DNA from: Acidobacteriota bacterium
GTDB taxonomy: Bacteria > Acidobacteriota > Blastocatellia > Pyrinomonadales > Pyrinomonadaceae
Assembly (NCBI GenBank): GCA_029781855.1
Contig: JAKOVX010000003.1
Span: 1-64,000, forward strand
DNA length: 64,000 bases
Reading direction: 5' to 3'
This document shows, piece by piece, positions 1 through 7,744 of the stretch. Positions within the stretch are counted from its first letter, which is position 1. Every line of letters starts with the position of its first letter. The translations under genes and the position numbers were made by a program. The notes beneath the pieces were generated by a model, which was given only the letters and a program-made list of their open reading frames with translations, had not been told where the DNA came from and searched no databases.

Positions 1-450
1 CTCGATCTGTTCCTTGATGCGGTCGGGTTCGGCCGAGGGCAGATCGATCTTGTTGAGGACGGGAATTAGCTCAAGGTCGTTCTCGATCGCGAGGTACGTG
101 TTCGCCAGCGTCTGCGCCTCGACGCCCTGCGAGGCATCGACCACCAACAACGCACCTTCGCACGCCGAGAGCGAACGCGAAACCTCATACGAGAAATCGA
201 CATGGCCCGGCGTATCGATCAGGTTCAGAACATAGTCTTTTCCGTCTTTTGCTTTGTAATCGAGCCTTACGGCGTGCGATTTGATCGTGATGCCGCGCTC
301 ACGCTCGAGGTCCATATTGTCGAGCAGCTGCGCCTCCATGTCGCGCTCGGCGACCGCGCCCGTCATTTGCAGCAGGCGGTCGGCCAGCGTCGATTTCCCA
401 TGGTCGATATGGGCGATGATCGAGAAATTTCTAATACGTTCGGTATCCAT
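1..450 (-). CDS. lepA: Elongation factor 4 (LepA), N-terminal part, cut by window edge
   Basis: This is the first ~150 residues of the translational GTPase EF4/LepA, which back-translocates stalled ribosomes. The ATG is at 450 on the minus strand and the frame stays open to base 1, so the gene runs out of the window. The translation starts [20 protein letters not shown], which carries the G1 P-loop (AHIDHGKST). It continues with the switch I region ([10 protein letters not shown]), G3 (DTPGH) and G4 (NKID). The order, spacing and N-terminal wording fit LepA better than EF-G, TypA or SelB. The C-terminal domains cannot be seen. The next gene is divergent, so nothing here suggests an operon partner. 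Confidence 0.93.
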   Translation of the reverse strand, partial: MDTERIRNFSIIAHIDHGKSTLADRLLQMTGAVAERDMEAQLLDNMDLERERGITIKSHAVRLDYKAKDGKDYVLNLIDTPGHVDFSYEVSRSLSACEGALLVVDASQGVEAQTLANTYLAIENDLELIPVLNKIDLPSAEPDRIKEQIE

Positions 451-536
451 ACGCTAAGACAAGCTGAAATTGTAACAAACCGCCATAAAATAAGCATTTT
501 TCGGCCTGCTGAAACCGGCGTTCCGCAAAAATTTCG

Positions 537-566
537 TTGCTAAGAACAATAATATTTTGTTATAGT
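537..566 (+). promoter_or_regulatory. Candidate sigma-70-type promoter for the YtxH gene
   Basis: TTGCTA (537-542) and TATAGT (561-566) are separated by 18 bp in the AT-rich stretch between divergent lepA and the YtxH gene. Four of six and five of six bases match the usual -35 and -10 boxes. The ATG at 623 lies about 55 bp downstream. This is a match by eye only. Confidence 0.4.
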
Positions 567-622
567 TAGGCTATTGATCAGGAATTAATGATCTGGCGCA
601 CTCGAAGTGCGTGGGAGGAATT

Positions 623-1057
623 ATGAGAAGTGAACGAGAAGAAACTAGCGCAGCAACCAAGTTGACCTACCTTTTGGTCGGTGGAGGCATAGGAGCGATC
701 CTTGCCCTGCTATTTGCACCGAAATCCGGCGAGGAACTCCGCGGCGACATCGCCGACGCGACCCGCAAGGGCCTCGAGAAGAGCAAAGAGGCGGCTGCCC
801 AATTACAGGACAAGGCCGGCGAATATTACGAAGTATCGCGTGAAAAGGCGAACGAGTATTACCAGTCGGCACAGGAAAAGGCTGCCGAGCTCAGCGAAAA
901 GGCCAAGGCCGCCGCTGCCCGCACGACCACGCCGTTTACCGCGGCGATCGATGCCGGCAAGGACGCCTACATCGAAGAAAAGCGTAAGAACGAGGCAAAG
1001 GTCATCACTGAGGGTCGCGCAAGCTATCCTATCGATGATAAAAAAGAGTCGAAGTAA
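623..1057 (+). CDS. YtxH domain-containing membrane-anchored protein
   Basis: This 144-residue protein belongs to the YtxH/GvpP-like family, general-stress-type membrane proteins of unknown biochemical role. After a short polar N-terminus there is a single hydrophobic helix with a Gly-rich core (LLVGGGIGAILALLFAPKSG, residues ~16-35); the trailing APKSGEELR is the family hallmark. The rest is a long Ala/Lys/Glu-rich amphipathic helix, probably coiled coil, with repeated EKA/EYY motifs. ATG at 623 is chosen over the in-frame GTG at 611 because GGAGGAA (613-619) is an ideal ribosome binding site for it. The next gene starts 3 bp after the stop, so the two are probably co-transcribed. Confidence 0.85.
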   Translation: MRSEREETSAATKLTYLLVGGGIGAILALLFAPKSGEELRGDIADATRKGLEKSKEAAAQLQDKAGEYYEVSREKANEYYQSAQEKAAELSEKAKAAAARTTTPFTAAIDAGKDAYIEEKRKNEAKVITEGRASYPIDDKKESK

Positions 1058-1060
1058 AGT

Positions 1061-1600
1061 ATGAACGCGAACGACCCGCAATTTTGGATGATGATCTCGT
1101 CGATCGTCACGGCCATTTGCTTTATCGCGATGGCGATCGCTCTGATCGCCGTCGCGATCACCGTAAAACGTGTCGTTAGTACGGTTAACCGGGTCGAGGA
1201 GCGCGTCGAGCCGCTGATCGTCAAGGTCGACGCGATGAGCGTCCAGGGCCAGCAGATCGCGGTCTCGTTTGCGGAGATATCGAGCAATCTGTCGGACGCG
1301 ACCCGCCATTTGGCGGAATCCGCCGAACTCATCAAGGAAGAGGTCGCCGAGCTTAAACTGCTCGTCAGCGACACCGCCGTCACCGCCAAGGACAAGGTGG
1401 AACTCGTCAGCCGCACGATCGACCGTACCCAAATGCAGGTCACCTCGACGACCGATTTCGTCAACGAAAAGATCGTCGTCCCGGCCCGCGAGATAGCCGC
1501 CATCATGGCCGGCGTCAAAAAGGGCCTCGAGGTCCTCTTCGCCCCAGCCCCCAAACAGATCGACCGCGTCTACATGGAAGACGAAATGTTTATCGGCTAA
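1061..1600 (+). CDS. DUF948-like single-pass membrane protein
   Basis: This 179-residue protein has one N-terminal transmembrane helix (about residues 10-33, rich in Ile/Ala/Val). A long helical region follows with heptad-like spacing (VNRVEERVEPLIVKVDAM). The shape matches DUF948-type proteins, which are often encoded next to YtxH proteins in Gram-positive and other bacteria. The role is unknown; pairing with YtxH suggests a shared envelope or stress function, which is inference. It starts 3 bp after the YtxH stop and ends just before a strong terminator, giving a two-gene operon. Confidence 0.75.
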   Translation: MNANDPQFWMMISSIVTAICFIAMAIALIAVAITVKRVVSTVNRVEERVEPLIVKVDAMSVQGQQIAVSFAEISSNLSDATRHLAESAELIKEEVAELKLLVSDTAVTAKDKVELVSRTIDRTQMQVTSTTDFVNEKIVVPAREIAAIMAGVKKGLEVLFAPAPKQIDRVYMEDEMFIG

Positions 1601-1645
1601 CCCGCTCGGGATCCTATCCGGACCTACTGATACAAATGGTTTAGA

Positions 1646-1670
1646 GGCGGGCTACGGCTCGCCTTTTCTC
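1646..1670 (+). terminator. Rho-independent terminator with UACG tetraloop
   Basis: A 7-bp stem (GGCGGGC 1646-1652 with GCTCGCC 1657-1663, one G-U pair) closes a UACG loop and is followed by TTTTCTC. C(UACG)G is an exceptionally stable tetraloop. It lies 46 bp after the stop of the DUF948-like gene and ends the YtxH operon. Confidence 0.75.
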
Positions 1671-2046
1671 TTAGCTCCCCTCCTTGCGAAAGAGGGGTTG
1701 CATCGCTCCGCCGACGCGGTGGTAGTTCAGAAGTTCTTCTTCCTCCAGTCATCCAGCTTCCCGCGACCGGCTTCTGGCTCTCCGTCAGCGTCCTTTGCGC
1801 CCTACACTTTGCGGCCTTTGCGGTAAAAAAAGAAGTTAACCGCAAAGCACGCCAAGCAAACCCGAGAAGCCCGCAAAGTCACAGTTGCCCAAGCCCGCAC
1901 GTAAGTAAAGGCGGTACACTCACCACCGAAGCTCGCAATCTCTCGCTCCCACAATCCCTTTTCCCATTTCCTATCGCCACAACGGAAACAGAAGATCGCC
2001 AAGGGTGACGGTCGCCAGGCACCGCCGCACCACGCGCCTCGAAAGA
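1671..2046. repeat. Gene-free stretch with dispersed-type repeat words
   Basis: I find no convincing gene here. The stretch holds a CTCCCCTCC/GAGGGG inverted word (about 1675-1697). At 1814-1846 a hairpin forms from CTTTGCGGT and ACCGCAAAG with an A-rich loop. Several CGCAAAG words occur on either strand. The same word recurs around 25644-25682. This looks like debris of short dispersed intergenic repeats; the open frames across it are low-complexity and have no supported start. Confidence 0.45.
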
Positions 2047-2538
2047 TCAACGACGAACCGATACTATTCGTCGAATTTCTATCTCGGCCGTTAAAAGCGT
2101 CTCAAGGTCGGGCGCCAAGATCTCGGTCACGGTCCTGCCTCTGATCATCAGTAAAACACCACCGCCGCGATCTGAACTACGAATAAGTACTGATCGATCC
2201 CAAAACCGATGTGTATCCATCTCCTCGAACGGAAGCGGGTCCTTGTCGATAATTGGGTTCCGGAAAACCGAAAATGACCTATTAAAGTCCGCTTCACTCT
2301 TAGTTCGTGAGCCAAACATCTCAACAGCAATCATTAAATCAGGTTGGTCGAAGTCTATGTTACATCTTTCTTTATCGGAATCGTTCCTTCTGAGTTTTGA
2401 CGAAGCGAAGCTTGACGACAATGAATCTGCGATCTTATCGCACGGAAGCACGTTTTGAGCCGATGCGATTCCGACAGCAAACACTGCCACTAATTCGGCG
2501 ACAATTAGCAATATTGTGGGGCGGAAACGATAGGTCAT
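2047..2538 (-). CDS. Exported protein of unknown function
   Basis: This 163-residue protein is not recognised. The N-terminus is a clear Sec signal peptide (MTYRFRPTILLIVAELVAVF, then AVGIASAQN), with cleavage probably after SAQ near residue 28. The mature part has two cysteines (CDKIADS and ERCNID) that could form a disulfide, and an alternating hydrophobic pattern near the end (GVLLMIRGRTVTEILAPDLE) that suggests an alpha/beta fold. It starts with ATG at 2538. It lies downstream, on the same strand, of a broken fragment (2572-2826) in a strip of small unknown genes. Base usage is more AT-rich than in the flanking core genes, fitting accessory DNA. Confidence 0.6.
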   Translation of the reverse strand: MTYRFRPTILLIVAELVAVFAVGIASAQNVLPCDKIADSLSSSFASSKLRRNDSDKERCNIDFDQPDLMIAVEMFGSRTKSEADFNRSFSVFRNPIIDKDPLPFEEMDTHRFWDRSVLIRSSDRGGGVLLMIRGRTVTEILAPDLETLLTAEIEIRRIVSVRR

Positions 2539-2571
2539 GAAGATAGGGTCAATATTCGAGAACTCCGCTCA

Positions 2572-2826
2572 CTATATTCTGGAATTTCGTCTGATGTGCT
2601 CACGCCCGAGTGGTTTGATGTTCTCCGTGCTGGCGGAGACGTAACCGCCATAGTAGCCCATTGTCCCGACCGTCCCCGTCACCGGGTCGGCCGTCTGCCA
2701 TCCAACCGTATCGGTCGAAGTTCCACCGCTCGTCACACGATTCTGCCTGGCGATGACCGCGCCGCCGGCTTAGACGTTGGTCGTGGAATTGTTGCCGGTA
2801 TAATACAGCTCGTTGATGTCCTTCAT
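2572..2826 (-). pseudogene. Broken gene fragment, paralogue of 3729-3842
   Basis: A reading frame from ATG at 2826 (MKDINELYYTGNN) is cut by an in-frame TAA at 2770-2772. It then continues in the same frame (RQNRVTSGGTSTDTVGW...) to a TAG at 2572. The stretch GTSTDTVGWQTADPVTG through MGYYGGYV is repeated 1.1 kb away in 3729-3842 with mostly synonymous or conservative changes, so this was once a coding frame. The parent family is not recognised. The layout, a conserved stub next to unrelated small genes, resembles displaced C-terminal tips of large modular surface proteins such as RHS proteins, but that is a guess. Confidence 0.5.
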
Positions 2827-2913
2827 GCGATTTCAACTTACGAAACAGTTCGCTTTCGGTACACGACCCACCTCGACCGGTCGCGATATTCCACCAAGTC
2901 CGAGCCTCTTTTT

Positions 2914-3348
2914 TCACTGACGATCTCCAATAGTGCAGTCCAAGGAGTACTGATATTTCGATGTAAAGCCAATTTGACCGTATTCAATGATTACGGACGC
3001 TCGACCTTTCCGAAAGACACGATGGTCAGAATAGGACTCTTTATGGTATTCCCAGCCGCGTTGAGTCAATTCTCTAATAAAGAAATCCTCAACACTTTTT
3101 GGATCTTCCGATGATATGTAAGTGGTTCCTATGTCCGCTAATCCTGATTTGATCAGGCTGTAGTCTTTGACCTTGATAAACGAACCGGGGAGTTGGATCG
3201 AACTGCACAACGCGCGCGTATCCTCGATCTCTTTGTCCGTGAGCGGAGGGTTAATGACTCGAGAAGCGAAGATCAAAGCCATTACCGTAAACGGAATCAA
3301 GCTAATCAATGCCAGGACCATGAACTTCAGGTTTCTTATGTCTTTCAA
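2914..3348 (-). CDS. Small membrane-anchored protein of unknown function
   Basis: This protein has up to 144 residues and is not recognised. One N-terminal transmembrane or signal-anchor segment (FMVLALISLIPFTVMALIFA, residues ~9-28) is followed by a soluble domain of about 110 residues. That domain has one Cys near the membrane (ALCSSI), one near the C-terminus, and a segment DFFIRELTQRGWEYHKES that reads as a helix then a strand. The frame opens with TTG at 3348; ATG at 3321 (MVLALISLIPF) is an equally possible start. It begins 12 bp after the stop of the upstream fragment (3361-3696), so the two may be a remnant pair. If that fragment was a toxin-like tip, this could be its partner protein, but nothing in the sequence proves it. 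Confidence 0.5.
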   Translation of the reverse strand: MKDIRNLKFMVLALISLIPFTVMALIFASRVINPPLTDKEIEDTRALCSSIQLPGSFIKVKDYSLIKSGLADIGTTYISSEDPKSVEDFFIRELTQRGWEYHKESYSDHRVFRKGRASVIIEYGQIGFTSKYQYSLDCTIGDRQ

Positions 3349-3360
3349 GTGCTTACTCGT

Positions 3361-3696
3361 TTACCATTTCATACATGTATTGGTTACAGGGATTTCATAC
3401 GAAAAACCACCTGTGTTGATACCTGTACCAATCCCCGCATTTGCCGTGAAATACGTAGTTCCTCCGGTTCTGTGTATCGGGTTCGAAACGTCCAGACCAG
3501 CGTAAAACTTATAGCCTCCGCCAATTGAGAAAGATTCTTGGGAAAAGACATTAGTTCTAAAGGCTCTATCCTGGTTACCCTTGTAAACTATTTTCTGCGC
3601 AGTGATTGAGAAAGAAGGCACCAATTTTATACCCTTGTACACTGAACTTGGCAAGTCGACCAAAAGGTTCTTTGGATCTATAAATGCGCTGGGTCG
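3361..3696 (-). pseudogene. C-terminal fragment of an unknown protein
   Basis: The frame is open from just after a TAA (3697-3699) to the stop at 3361, with no convincing ATG or ribosome binding site; only an internal TTG at 3663 could start it. The visible protein (…AFIDPKNLLVDLPSSV…) becomes Gly/Thr/Tyr-rich with alternating polarity (SIGGGYKFYAGLDVSN, then TTYFTANAGIGTGINTGG). This looks like beta-rich surface or C-terminal tip sequence. It probably lost its N-terminal part. It lies between a conserved stub (3729-3842) and a small membrane protein (2914-3348) on the same strand. Confidence 0.4.
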
Positions 3697-3728
3697 TTAG
3701 GATGGATTTTTTGGCCGAGCGTTTCGAT

Positions 3729-3842
3729 TTACTCCGTGCTGGTCGAGACGTAACCGCCATAGTAGCCCATCATCCCGACCGACCCTGTCACCGGATTGGC
3801 CGTCTGCCACCCAATAGTATCGGTTGAAGTTCCGTCGCTCAT
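3729..3842 (-). pseudogene. Short conserved stub, second copy of the GTSTDT repeat
   Basis: This 37-codon frame (MSDGTSTDTIGWQTANPVTG …MGYYGGYVSTSTE, stop) is about 85% identical in nucleotides to part of 2572-2826. Many differences fall in third positions and leave the protein unchanged (tcg/tca, gga/ggg, acg/aca, tcc/tcg). That is the mark of past selection on this frame. An in-frame TAA lies seven codons upstream of the ATG, so the rest of the parent gene is gone. The family is not recognised. Confidence 0.45.
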
Positions 3843-3956
3843 TCGCCGTTCCTGTCTTCCTTATCCACTTTTTACCTCTGCTTTCTCTACGTCGCCCGCC
3901 TCAAATGATCAGATCAACCAAGAAATACGCCAAGGAAACTCTATTTCGTCACTTCG

Positions 3957-4652
3957 CTAGCGGATGTCTGATCTAGACGGTTTTCCGGTCTGTCGAAAGA
4001 TCTTCCTCGCCCATTCGATAAATGGTGGCTCGTCAGGAACGATTTCTCCGTCTAACAACCCGCCTTCTGAACTTAGATGCAAGTCGGACGCTCCGGAATA
4101 TTCGATCGTGTATTCAGCACCGTCGGAGAGGATCACCACATCTGTCTTAGTTCCGTCGCTGCCGGATCTTTCAAATTCGAGCGTCGATCTGTACACATCG
4201 AAAAATCCATCGCGAATCGCATTCACTTCCTCTTCACTAAGGTCGATCACCGTTCGGTCGATTTTTACTCGTGCCGCGACATCGAGAAATGAACCACAAT
4301 TCCGTTTCGACAATAGCTGATCCAACTGGTCTCGAACACTATTGCCCTGCGCAGAATAGAACATCACCTGGGATCGGCCCCGCACCGGGTGAAAGATCAG
4401 CAGCTGCTTCTCCGGGCCAAATGCCGGAACATACCTGATAACCAGGGAATATCCGGTACCCTGACCCGGCAAGGAATTCGGGAAAACATATCCGAAGAGC
4501 CTCGCTCGATCCAGAGCTCACGATGTCGACCGCAGCGGCTTGATACCTTTCCACTCTTTGGTCATCGCCTGCGCCGCAATCTCGCCCTGCGCAAACAAAA
4601 TGCACGCCAAAAGGAAAATGACCGTTCGTATTAATTTAATCAGGCTAACCAT
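3957..4652 (-). pseudogene. Exported protein interrupted by an in-frame TGA
   Basis: The ATG at 4652 has GGGAG spaced 6 nt upstream and opens a good signal peptide (MVSLIKLIRTVIFLLACILF, then AQGEIAAQA). The frame then reaches TGA at 4518-4520, after EWKGIKPLRSTS. Beyond it the same frame stays open for about 186 codons (LFGYVFPNSLPGQGTGYSLV …) to the stop near 3957. Wording such as EWKGIKPLRST is common at the mature N-terminus of exported proteins of this bacterial group. The simplest reading is a recent nonsense mutation; a sequencing error is possible. TGA read-through is unlikely, since other genes here stop at TGA. The start overlaps the stop of the small frame at 4645-4800. Confidence 0.5.
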
Positions 4653-4800
4653 TCGCATCTCCCAAGCAACGTCGCACGAAACTGTTTAGCGCAGCTTTTC
4701 CGCTCAACGAGATCTTCGCCTCGGCCGTCTTATCCTTTCGGATCACGATCGTCCCGCAGCGGCCGTGCGGCGGGCCGGAGCAGTGTCCCCAGCGTTTCAT
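4645..4800 (-). CDS. Possible 51-residue protein between two exported-protein genes
   Basis: A short frame starts at ATG 4800, just after the stop of the gene at 4816-5526, and ends at TAG 4645-4647. The end overlaps the ATG of the next gene by 8 bp, an arrangement typical of translational coupling. The product (MKRWGHCSGPPHGRCGTIVI, then basic and Ala-rich) has three Cys and no signal peptide. No ribosome binding site is obvious. The tight packing on both sides supports it, but the small size leaves chance as an explanation. It could also be a decayed end of a neighbouring gene. Confidence 0.35.
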   Translation of the reverse strand: MKRWGHCSGPPHGRCGTIVIRKDKTAEAKISLSGKAALNSFVRRCLGDANG

Positions 4801-4815
4801 TTTGCATCTTAGCAC

Positions 4816-5526
4816 CTACGGCATTTCTTCGAGCGGTGTCCAGCCGGTACCGGCGTTGCACTCGGCTTTGGTGGCGGTGCAGACCTCGATCCGGGTGACG
4901 GGATGGATCTCCCAGTGGGTTCGGCGGACGGGTGTCGGTTTGCCTACGTGTTGTGTGTCGAGCATCGCCCAGCCGGTGACGCGGACGTACGCACGCTGAT
5001 CGGCGAGGGCGTTAAGCCGCTCGTAGGTCCAGTTTGTCCGGCGAAGCCGCGGTGTGATCTCGGCGGTCAGCGACCGCTTCTCGGCGGCGTTCTTTGTGGT
5101 GCCGAGCACGAGATGATAGTCGTTGTTCTCCTCGCCCTTGAGGTTGCAGTTGCATGCCTCCGCGCCGCCAGGATATTTGGAAACCTTTTGTAAATAGAGA
5201 GTTACGCGCAGCGGCGTGCCCTCGCCCCACGATTCTAGAAGGGCCCGCGACTGGTTCCACGCCCAGACCTTTGGCCGTTTGAAGGCGGCGATCTTCGCGA
5301 TCGTCTTTTCCTGGACGTCAGCCTCGTTCGGCAGATCGGTGCGGTTCTTGGCCTGGTTGAGCAGGCCGTCGACGCCGCAGCCTTCGACCGGGCAATCGCC
5401 GAAGCCCGTTGCGTTGCAGCATTTAGGATTGCCCTGGGCGTCGAATTTGCCGCACTCGGCGGCCTGCGGGTACGCTACCGCCGCCGCAAAAACGACGACG
5501 ATGAGAAGAGTGAAGAATCTAGGCAT
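4816..5526 (-). CDS. Exported cysteine-rich protein of unknown function
   Basis: This 236-residue protein has a Sec signal peptide (MPRFFTLLIVVVFAAAVAYP, then QAAECG). GGAGG a few bases upstream supports ATG at 5526. A cysteine-rich mature N-terminus follows (CGKFDAQGNPKCCNATGFGDC, then CGVDG). The second half has the pattern HLVLG … RVTGWAMLDTQH … THWEIHPVTRIEVC, which recalls small beta-barrel (OB-like) domains of exported proteins in environmental bacteria; no catalytic role is claimed. The cysteines would form disulfides in the periplasm, consistent with the VKOR/DsbA genes about 2 kb away. It is the first gene of a minus-strand run with 4645-4800 and 3957-4652. Confidence 0.7.
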   Translation of the reverse strand: MPRFFTLLIVVVFAAAVAYPQAAECGKFDAQGNPKCCNATGFGDCPVEGCGVDGLLNQAKNRTDLPNEADVQEKTIAKIAAFKRPKVWAWNQSRALLESWGEGTPLRVTLYLQKVSKYPGGAEACNCNLKGEENNDYHLVLGTTKNAAEKRSLTAEITPRLRRTNWTYERLNALADQRAYVRVTGWAMLDTQHVGKPTPVRRTHWEIHPVTRIEVCTATKAECNAGTGWTPLEEMP

Positions 5527-5802
5527 GTGGTTGCCCTCCTTTTTTTCGTCAATAGTAGATCGAAAACCGGAATTAGTAAATGACTATTTCATGACGCTGG
5601 TGATGTGGCTGAAAGTCGCTATTCGATGTCGGTTTCGACGATCTTCTCATCAGCATTTTCGGCTTACATTTGGTGACAATGGTCGGCTGAGATGTCGGTA
5701 GTGCGCCCATTTCGCAGACAATTCGGCAGAATTGCCGGTTTAGATGCTCGTCGATGTGTTGGCCGGGATCTCGGACACGAGGCGGACGACTGCAACCGCG
5801 CG
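5527..5802. other. Gene-free flank of repeat copy 1, possible insertion-sequence end remnant
   Basis: No gene is supported here. On the minus strand this stretch contains CCGACATCTCAGCCGA followed by GTCACCAAATGTAAGCCGAA (about 5650-5700). Similar words (CCGACATCTCGGCCGA and TTCACCAAGATGTGAGCC) sit next to the second repeat copy at about 12114-12174. TCACCA..ATGTGAGCC-like words are typical of the ends of some insertion sequences, IS21-like ones among them. The flank may therefore be an eroded transposon end; this is inference. Confidence 0.3.
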
Positions 5803-6023
5803 GAACGAAACTATGGTCACTCAGGTGGAACGAACGATCTGATCGTGTGCTTTGAAATTCTCGGTGTCAGGAAAACAAGAATTTTGGCGCTTGATCTTTA
5901 TCCGGGGGTGGCGGCTTTTTCCGCAAACATGCAACAACGTGTCAAACTACCCCAAAACACCGAGTGCGCCTGGAGGGGGTAAACATAGCGCCTGAGGCGG
6001 GTATCGAGTGCGCCTGAGAGGGG
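5803..6023 (+). repeat. 221-bp repeat, copy 1 (inverted partner at 11865-12085)
   Basis: Compared by eye, the reverse complement of 11865-12085 matches this segment over 221 positions with one substitution (…CAAGAATTTTGG… here, …CAAGAGTTTTGG… there) and no gap. The two copies lie in opposite orientation about 5.8 kb apart. An open frame of the same protein wording crosses both (RNYGHSGGTNDLIVCFEILG …), but with different upstream parts and no ribosome binding site, so coding is doubtful. The right end runs into the 22-bp tandem array. Confidence 0.9.
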
Positions 6024-6085
6024 GTTTGAGTGCGCCTGAGACGGGTATCGAGTGCGCCTGAGACGGGTATCGAGTGCGCCTGGCT
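5962..6085 (+). repeat. 22-bp tandem array, six units
   Basis: Units beginning GAGTGCGCCTG start at 5962, 5984 (variant CATAGCGCCTG), 6006, 6028, 6050 and 6072, a strict 22-bp period. Typical unit body: GCGCCTGAGACGGGTATC. The core CGCCTGAGGCG is self-complementary around one base, so each unit can form a small hairpin. There are no spacers, so this is a minisatellite and not a CRISPR array. The last unit ends in GCCTGGCTTCGCC. Confidence 0.85.
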
Positions 6086-6158
6086 TCGCCATTTGGCCGT
6101 TCTAACACGCGCAAAAAGACGGCCTGAACGGCCGCCTCTCTGTCGAATTGCTTGTCTT

Positions 6159-7046
6159 CTATGTGCTCGATTTGCCCGGGGCTTCGACCTTGGCGAGTGC
6201 CGCTATTCGCTTGCGGTCCGACACGACAACGCCGCCCGGTTTCTCGATGGTGATCGCAAATAGAGCCGGTTCGAGGGCTTTGAGCTTGGCGTCGATCGGG
6301 ACGATAACCTCGCCATTTTTATCGACGTCGAACGTCCCGCCATCGATCGGCGTCTTCGGATCCTGGGTCTTGTCGAATATCCATAACTGATACGTGGACT
6401 TGGACTTATCGTTGACCGGCAGGCCTTTCAGCCGCATGAACCCTTCTTGTTTTGCGTCGCTCCAGACGACGTCACCGGACACATCCTTCAGCTCTTTAGC
6501 ATCGGGTGACGGCGGGGCCCAGTTGGCCTTTACGACACCGGTGGGCTCGGCGATCAATTTCGCGTATTCCTGTTCAGCGGTGGGTGTCGCCGGCGTCACG
6601 GTTGGAACCGGGCCTTTTACGACCTCCTGCGGAGCAAACTGCGTAAACCATACATTTACCGCCAACGCGATACAGGCCGCGGCAGCGACCGCCCATCCGA
6701 GCCAATTCCATCCACTCCGCCGAGGCTCGACGCTAAAGGTCTTCTGGTACTCGACCGGCTCAGAAGCCAGTGATACAGGGGCTTCTACGGCGGTCTCCTT
6801 GGCCAGCGAAGCAACAAAATCTTCGCCGGAGGCCAGGATCTTGGAGTAAAGATTCTGAGGAAGCTGCTCGTCGGTGGGCAGTCCGACCATGCTGATCGCC
6901 GCCGCAGTGAGCTCGAATGATTCGTCTTCCGAGATCCCGGCCTCAGCGATCAATCTGTCGAGATGGGCCTTTTCATTGTCGTCGAGCCCAAACGTGGCCT
7001 TCAGAACCAGGAGGTCGATGACTGATTCTTTTAATTGTTCGGTCAT
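6159..7046 (-). CDS. RskA-type anti-sigma factor
   Basis: This 295-residue protein has a cytoplasmic N-terminal domain (about 1-80), a linker, one transmembrane helix (GWNWLGWAVAAAACIALAVN, ~112-131) and a periplasmic C-terminal domain. The latter matches the anti-sigma-K factor RskA fold (RLKGLPVNDKSKSTYQLWIF …, ending FAITIEKPGGVVVSDRKRI). Like RskA it lacks the HxxxCxxC zinc motif of other anti-sigma factors. It would hold the neighbouring ECF sigma factor at the membrane until a periplasmic signal triggers proteolysis. Its start overlaps the sigma gene's stop by 4 bp (ATGA), the usual translational coupling of such pairs. Confidence 0.85.
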   Translation of the reverse strand: MTEQLKESVIDLLVLKATFGLDDNEKAHLDRLIAEAGISEDESFELTAAAISMVGLPTDEQLPQNLYSKILASGEDFVASLAKETAVEAPVSLASEPVEYQKTFSVEPRRSGWNWLGWAVAAAACIALAVNVWFTQFAPQEVVKGPVPTVTPATPTAEQEYAKLIAEPTGVVKANWAPPSPDAKELKDVSGDVVWSDAKQEGFMRLKGLPVNDKSKSTYQLWIFDKTQDPKTPIDGGTFDVDKNGEVIVPIDAKLKALEPALFAITIEKPGGVVVSDRKRIAALAKVEAPGKSST

Positions 7047-7603
7047 ACAGCCACCTCCTTCAAGCGCTCGGAATTCCCCAATCCTAATATCTCTCTAACC
7101 TGCATCAAACCACGTCTCGCGTGCGTCTTTACAGTGCCGATAGGCATACCGGTCGCATCCGCGATCTCCTGATGAGACATTCCCTGCACGATCGACAACC
7201 TCAAAACTTCCTGCTGCTCAGGCCTCAGCTCTCGCATAGCCTGAGCCGCCTCTTTCGCCTCGACGCTCGTCTGCAGGTCCTTGTCCGACCTATTTGCAGG
7301 CTCCTGTAAAATATCGTCGAGGGAATCCGCGGAGATCCGGCGAGTCGAATAGCGGATACGGTCAATGAGGCGTCGGCGGGCTATCATCGCAATAAAAGTC
7401 GTCTCCGAAGACTGGGTCTCATCAAAGCGCGCAGCGTTCTTCCAAACGTCGACAAATATCTCCTGAACGGCATCCTCGGCGTCGTCAGAATTTCGCAGCA
7501 TTTTGCGTGCGATAGACCACACCAAACCGCCATATTTGTTCAGGCAATCCTGAACGGCGGCCCGGTCGCCCGAGGCAATGCGATGTAAGATGGCTTCAGT
7601 CAA
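7043..7603 (-). CDS. ECF-family RNA polymerase sigma factor (SigK-like)
   Basis: This 186-residue sigma-70 family protein has only regions 2 and 4. Region 2 reads GLVWSIARKMLRNSDDAEDA with the following VQEIFVDVWK (~30-60). Region 4 reads LSIVQGMSHQEIADATGMP plus the recognition helix TVKTHARRGLMQVRE (~135-170). Its overlap with the RskA-like gene assigns it to that regulated pair, so it probably answers envelope or redox stress. The neighbouring VKOR/DsbA genes and the Spy-like chaperone are plausible members of its regulon, but no matching promoter pair was established. These systems usually autoregulate from the region upstream of 7603. Confidence 0.9.
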   Translation of the reverse strand: MTEAILHRIASGDRAAVQDCLNKYGGLVWSIARKMLRNSDDAEDAVQEIFVDVWKNAARFDETQSSETTFIAMIARRRLIDRIRYSTRRISADSLDDILQEPANRSDKDLQTSVEAKEAAQAMRELRPEQQEVLRLSIVQGMSHQEIADATGMPIGTVKTHARRGLMQVREILGLGNSERLKEVAV

Positions 7604-7744
7604 AGTACTCAGTTGATCGGAACTAATATCACCCTAAGCTACCCTATTTTCACCGCAAAAGCCAAGCTGAGACGCTCCGTCAGCGAATCAGCCACATCTA
7701 GCATTTCGATAAAACTCAGGTAATAGATTCAGGGATTTTTGTTT

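Noticed and set aside
1624..2050. Short minus-strand open frames between the DUF948-like gene and the secreted protein gene
   Set aside because: They cross repeat words and have no start signal or plausible composition; treated as dispersed intergenic repeat debris.
5692..5982. A conserved small protein encoded by the 221-bp repeat (RNYGHSGGTND…)
   Set aside because: The shared frame simply reflects identical DNA in both copies; upstream parts differ and no ribosome binding site is present, so coding cannot be claimed.
5962..6085. CRISPR array
   Set aside because: The 22-bp units follow each other without spacers and no cas gene is present; it is a tandem repeat.
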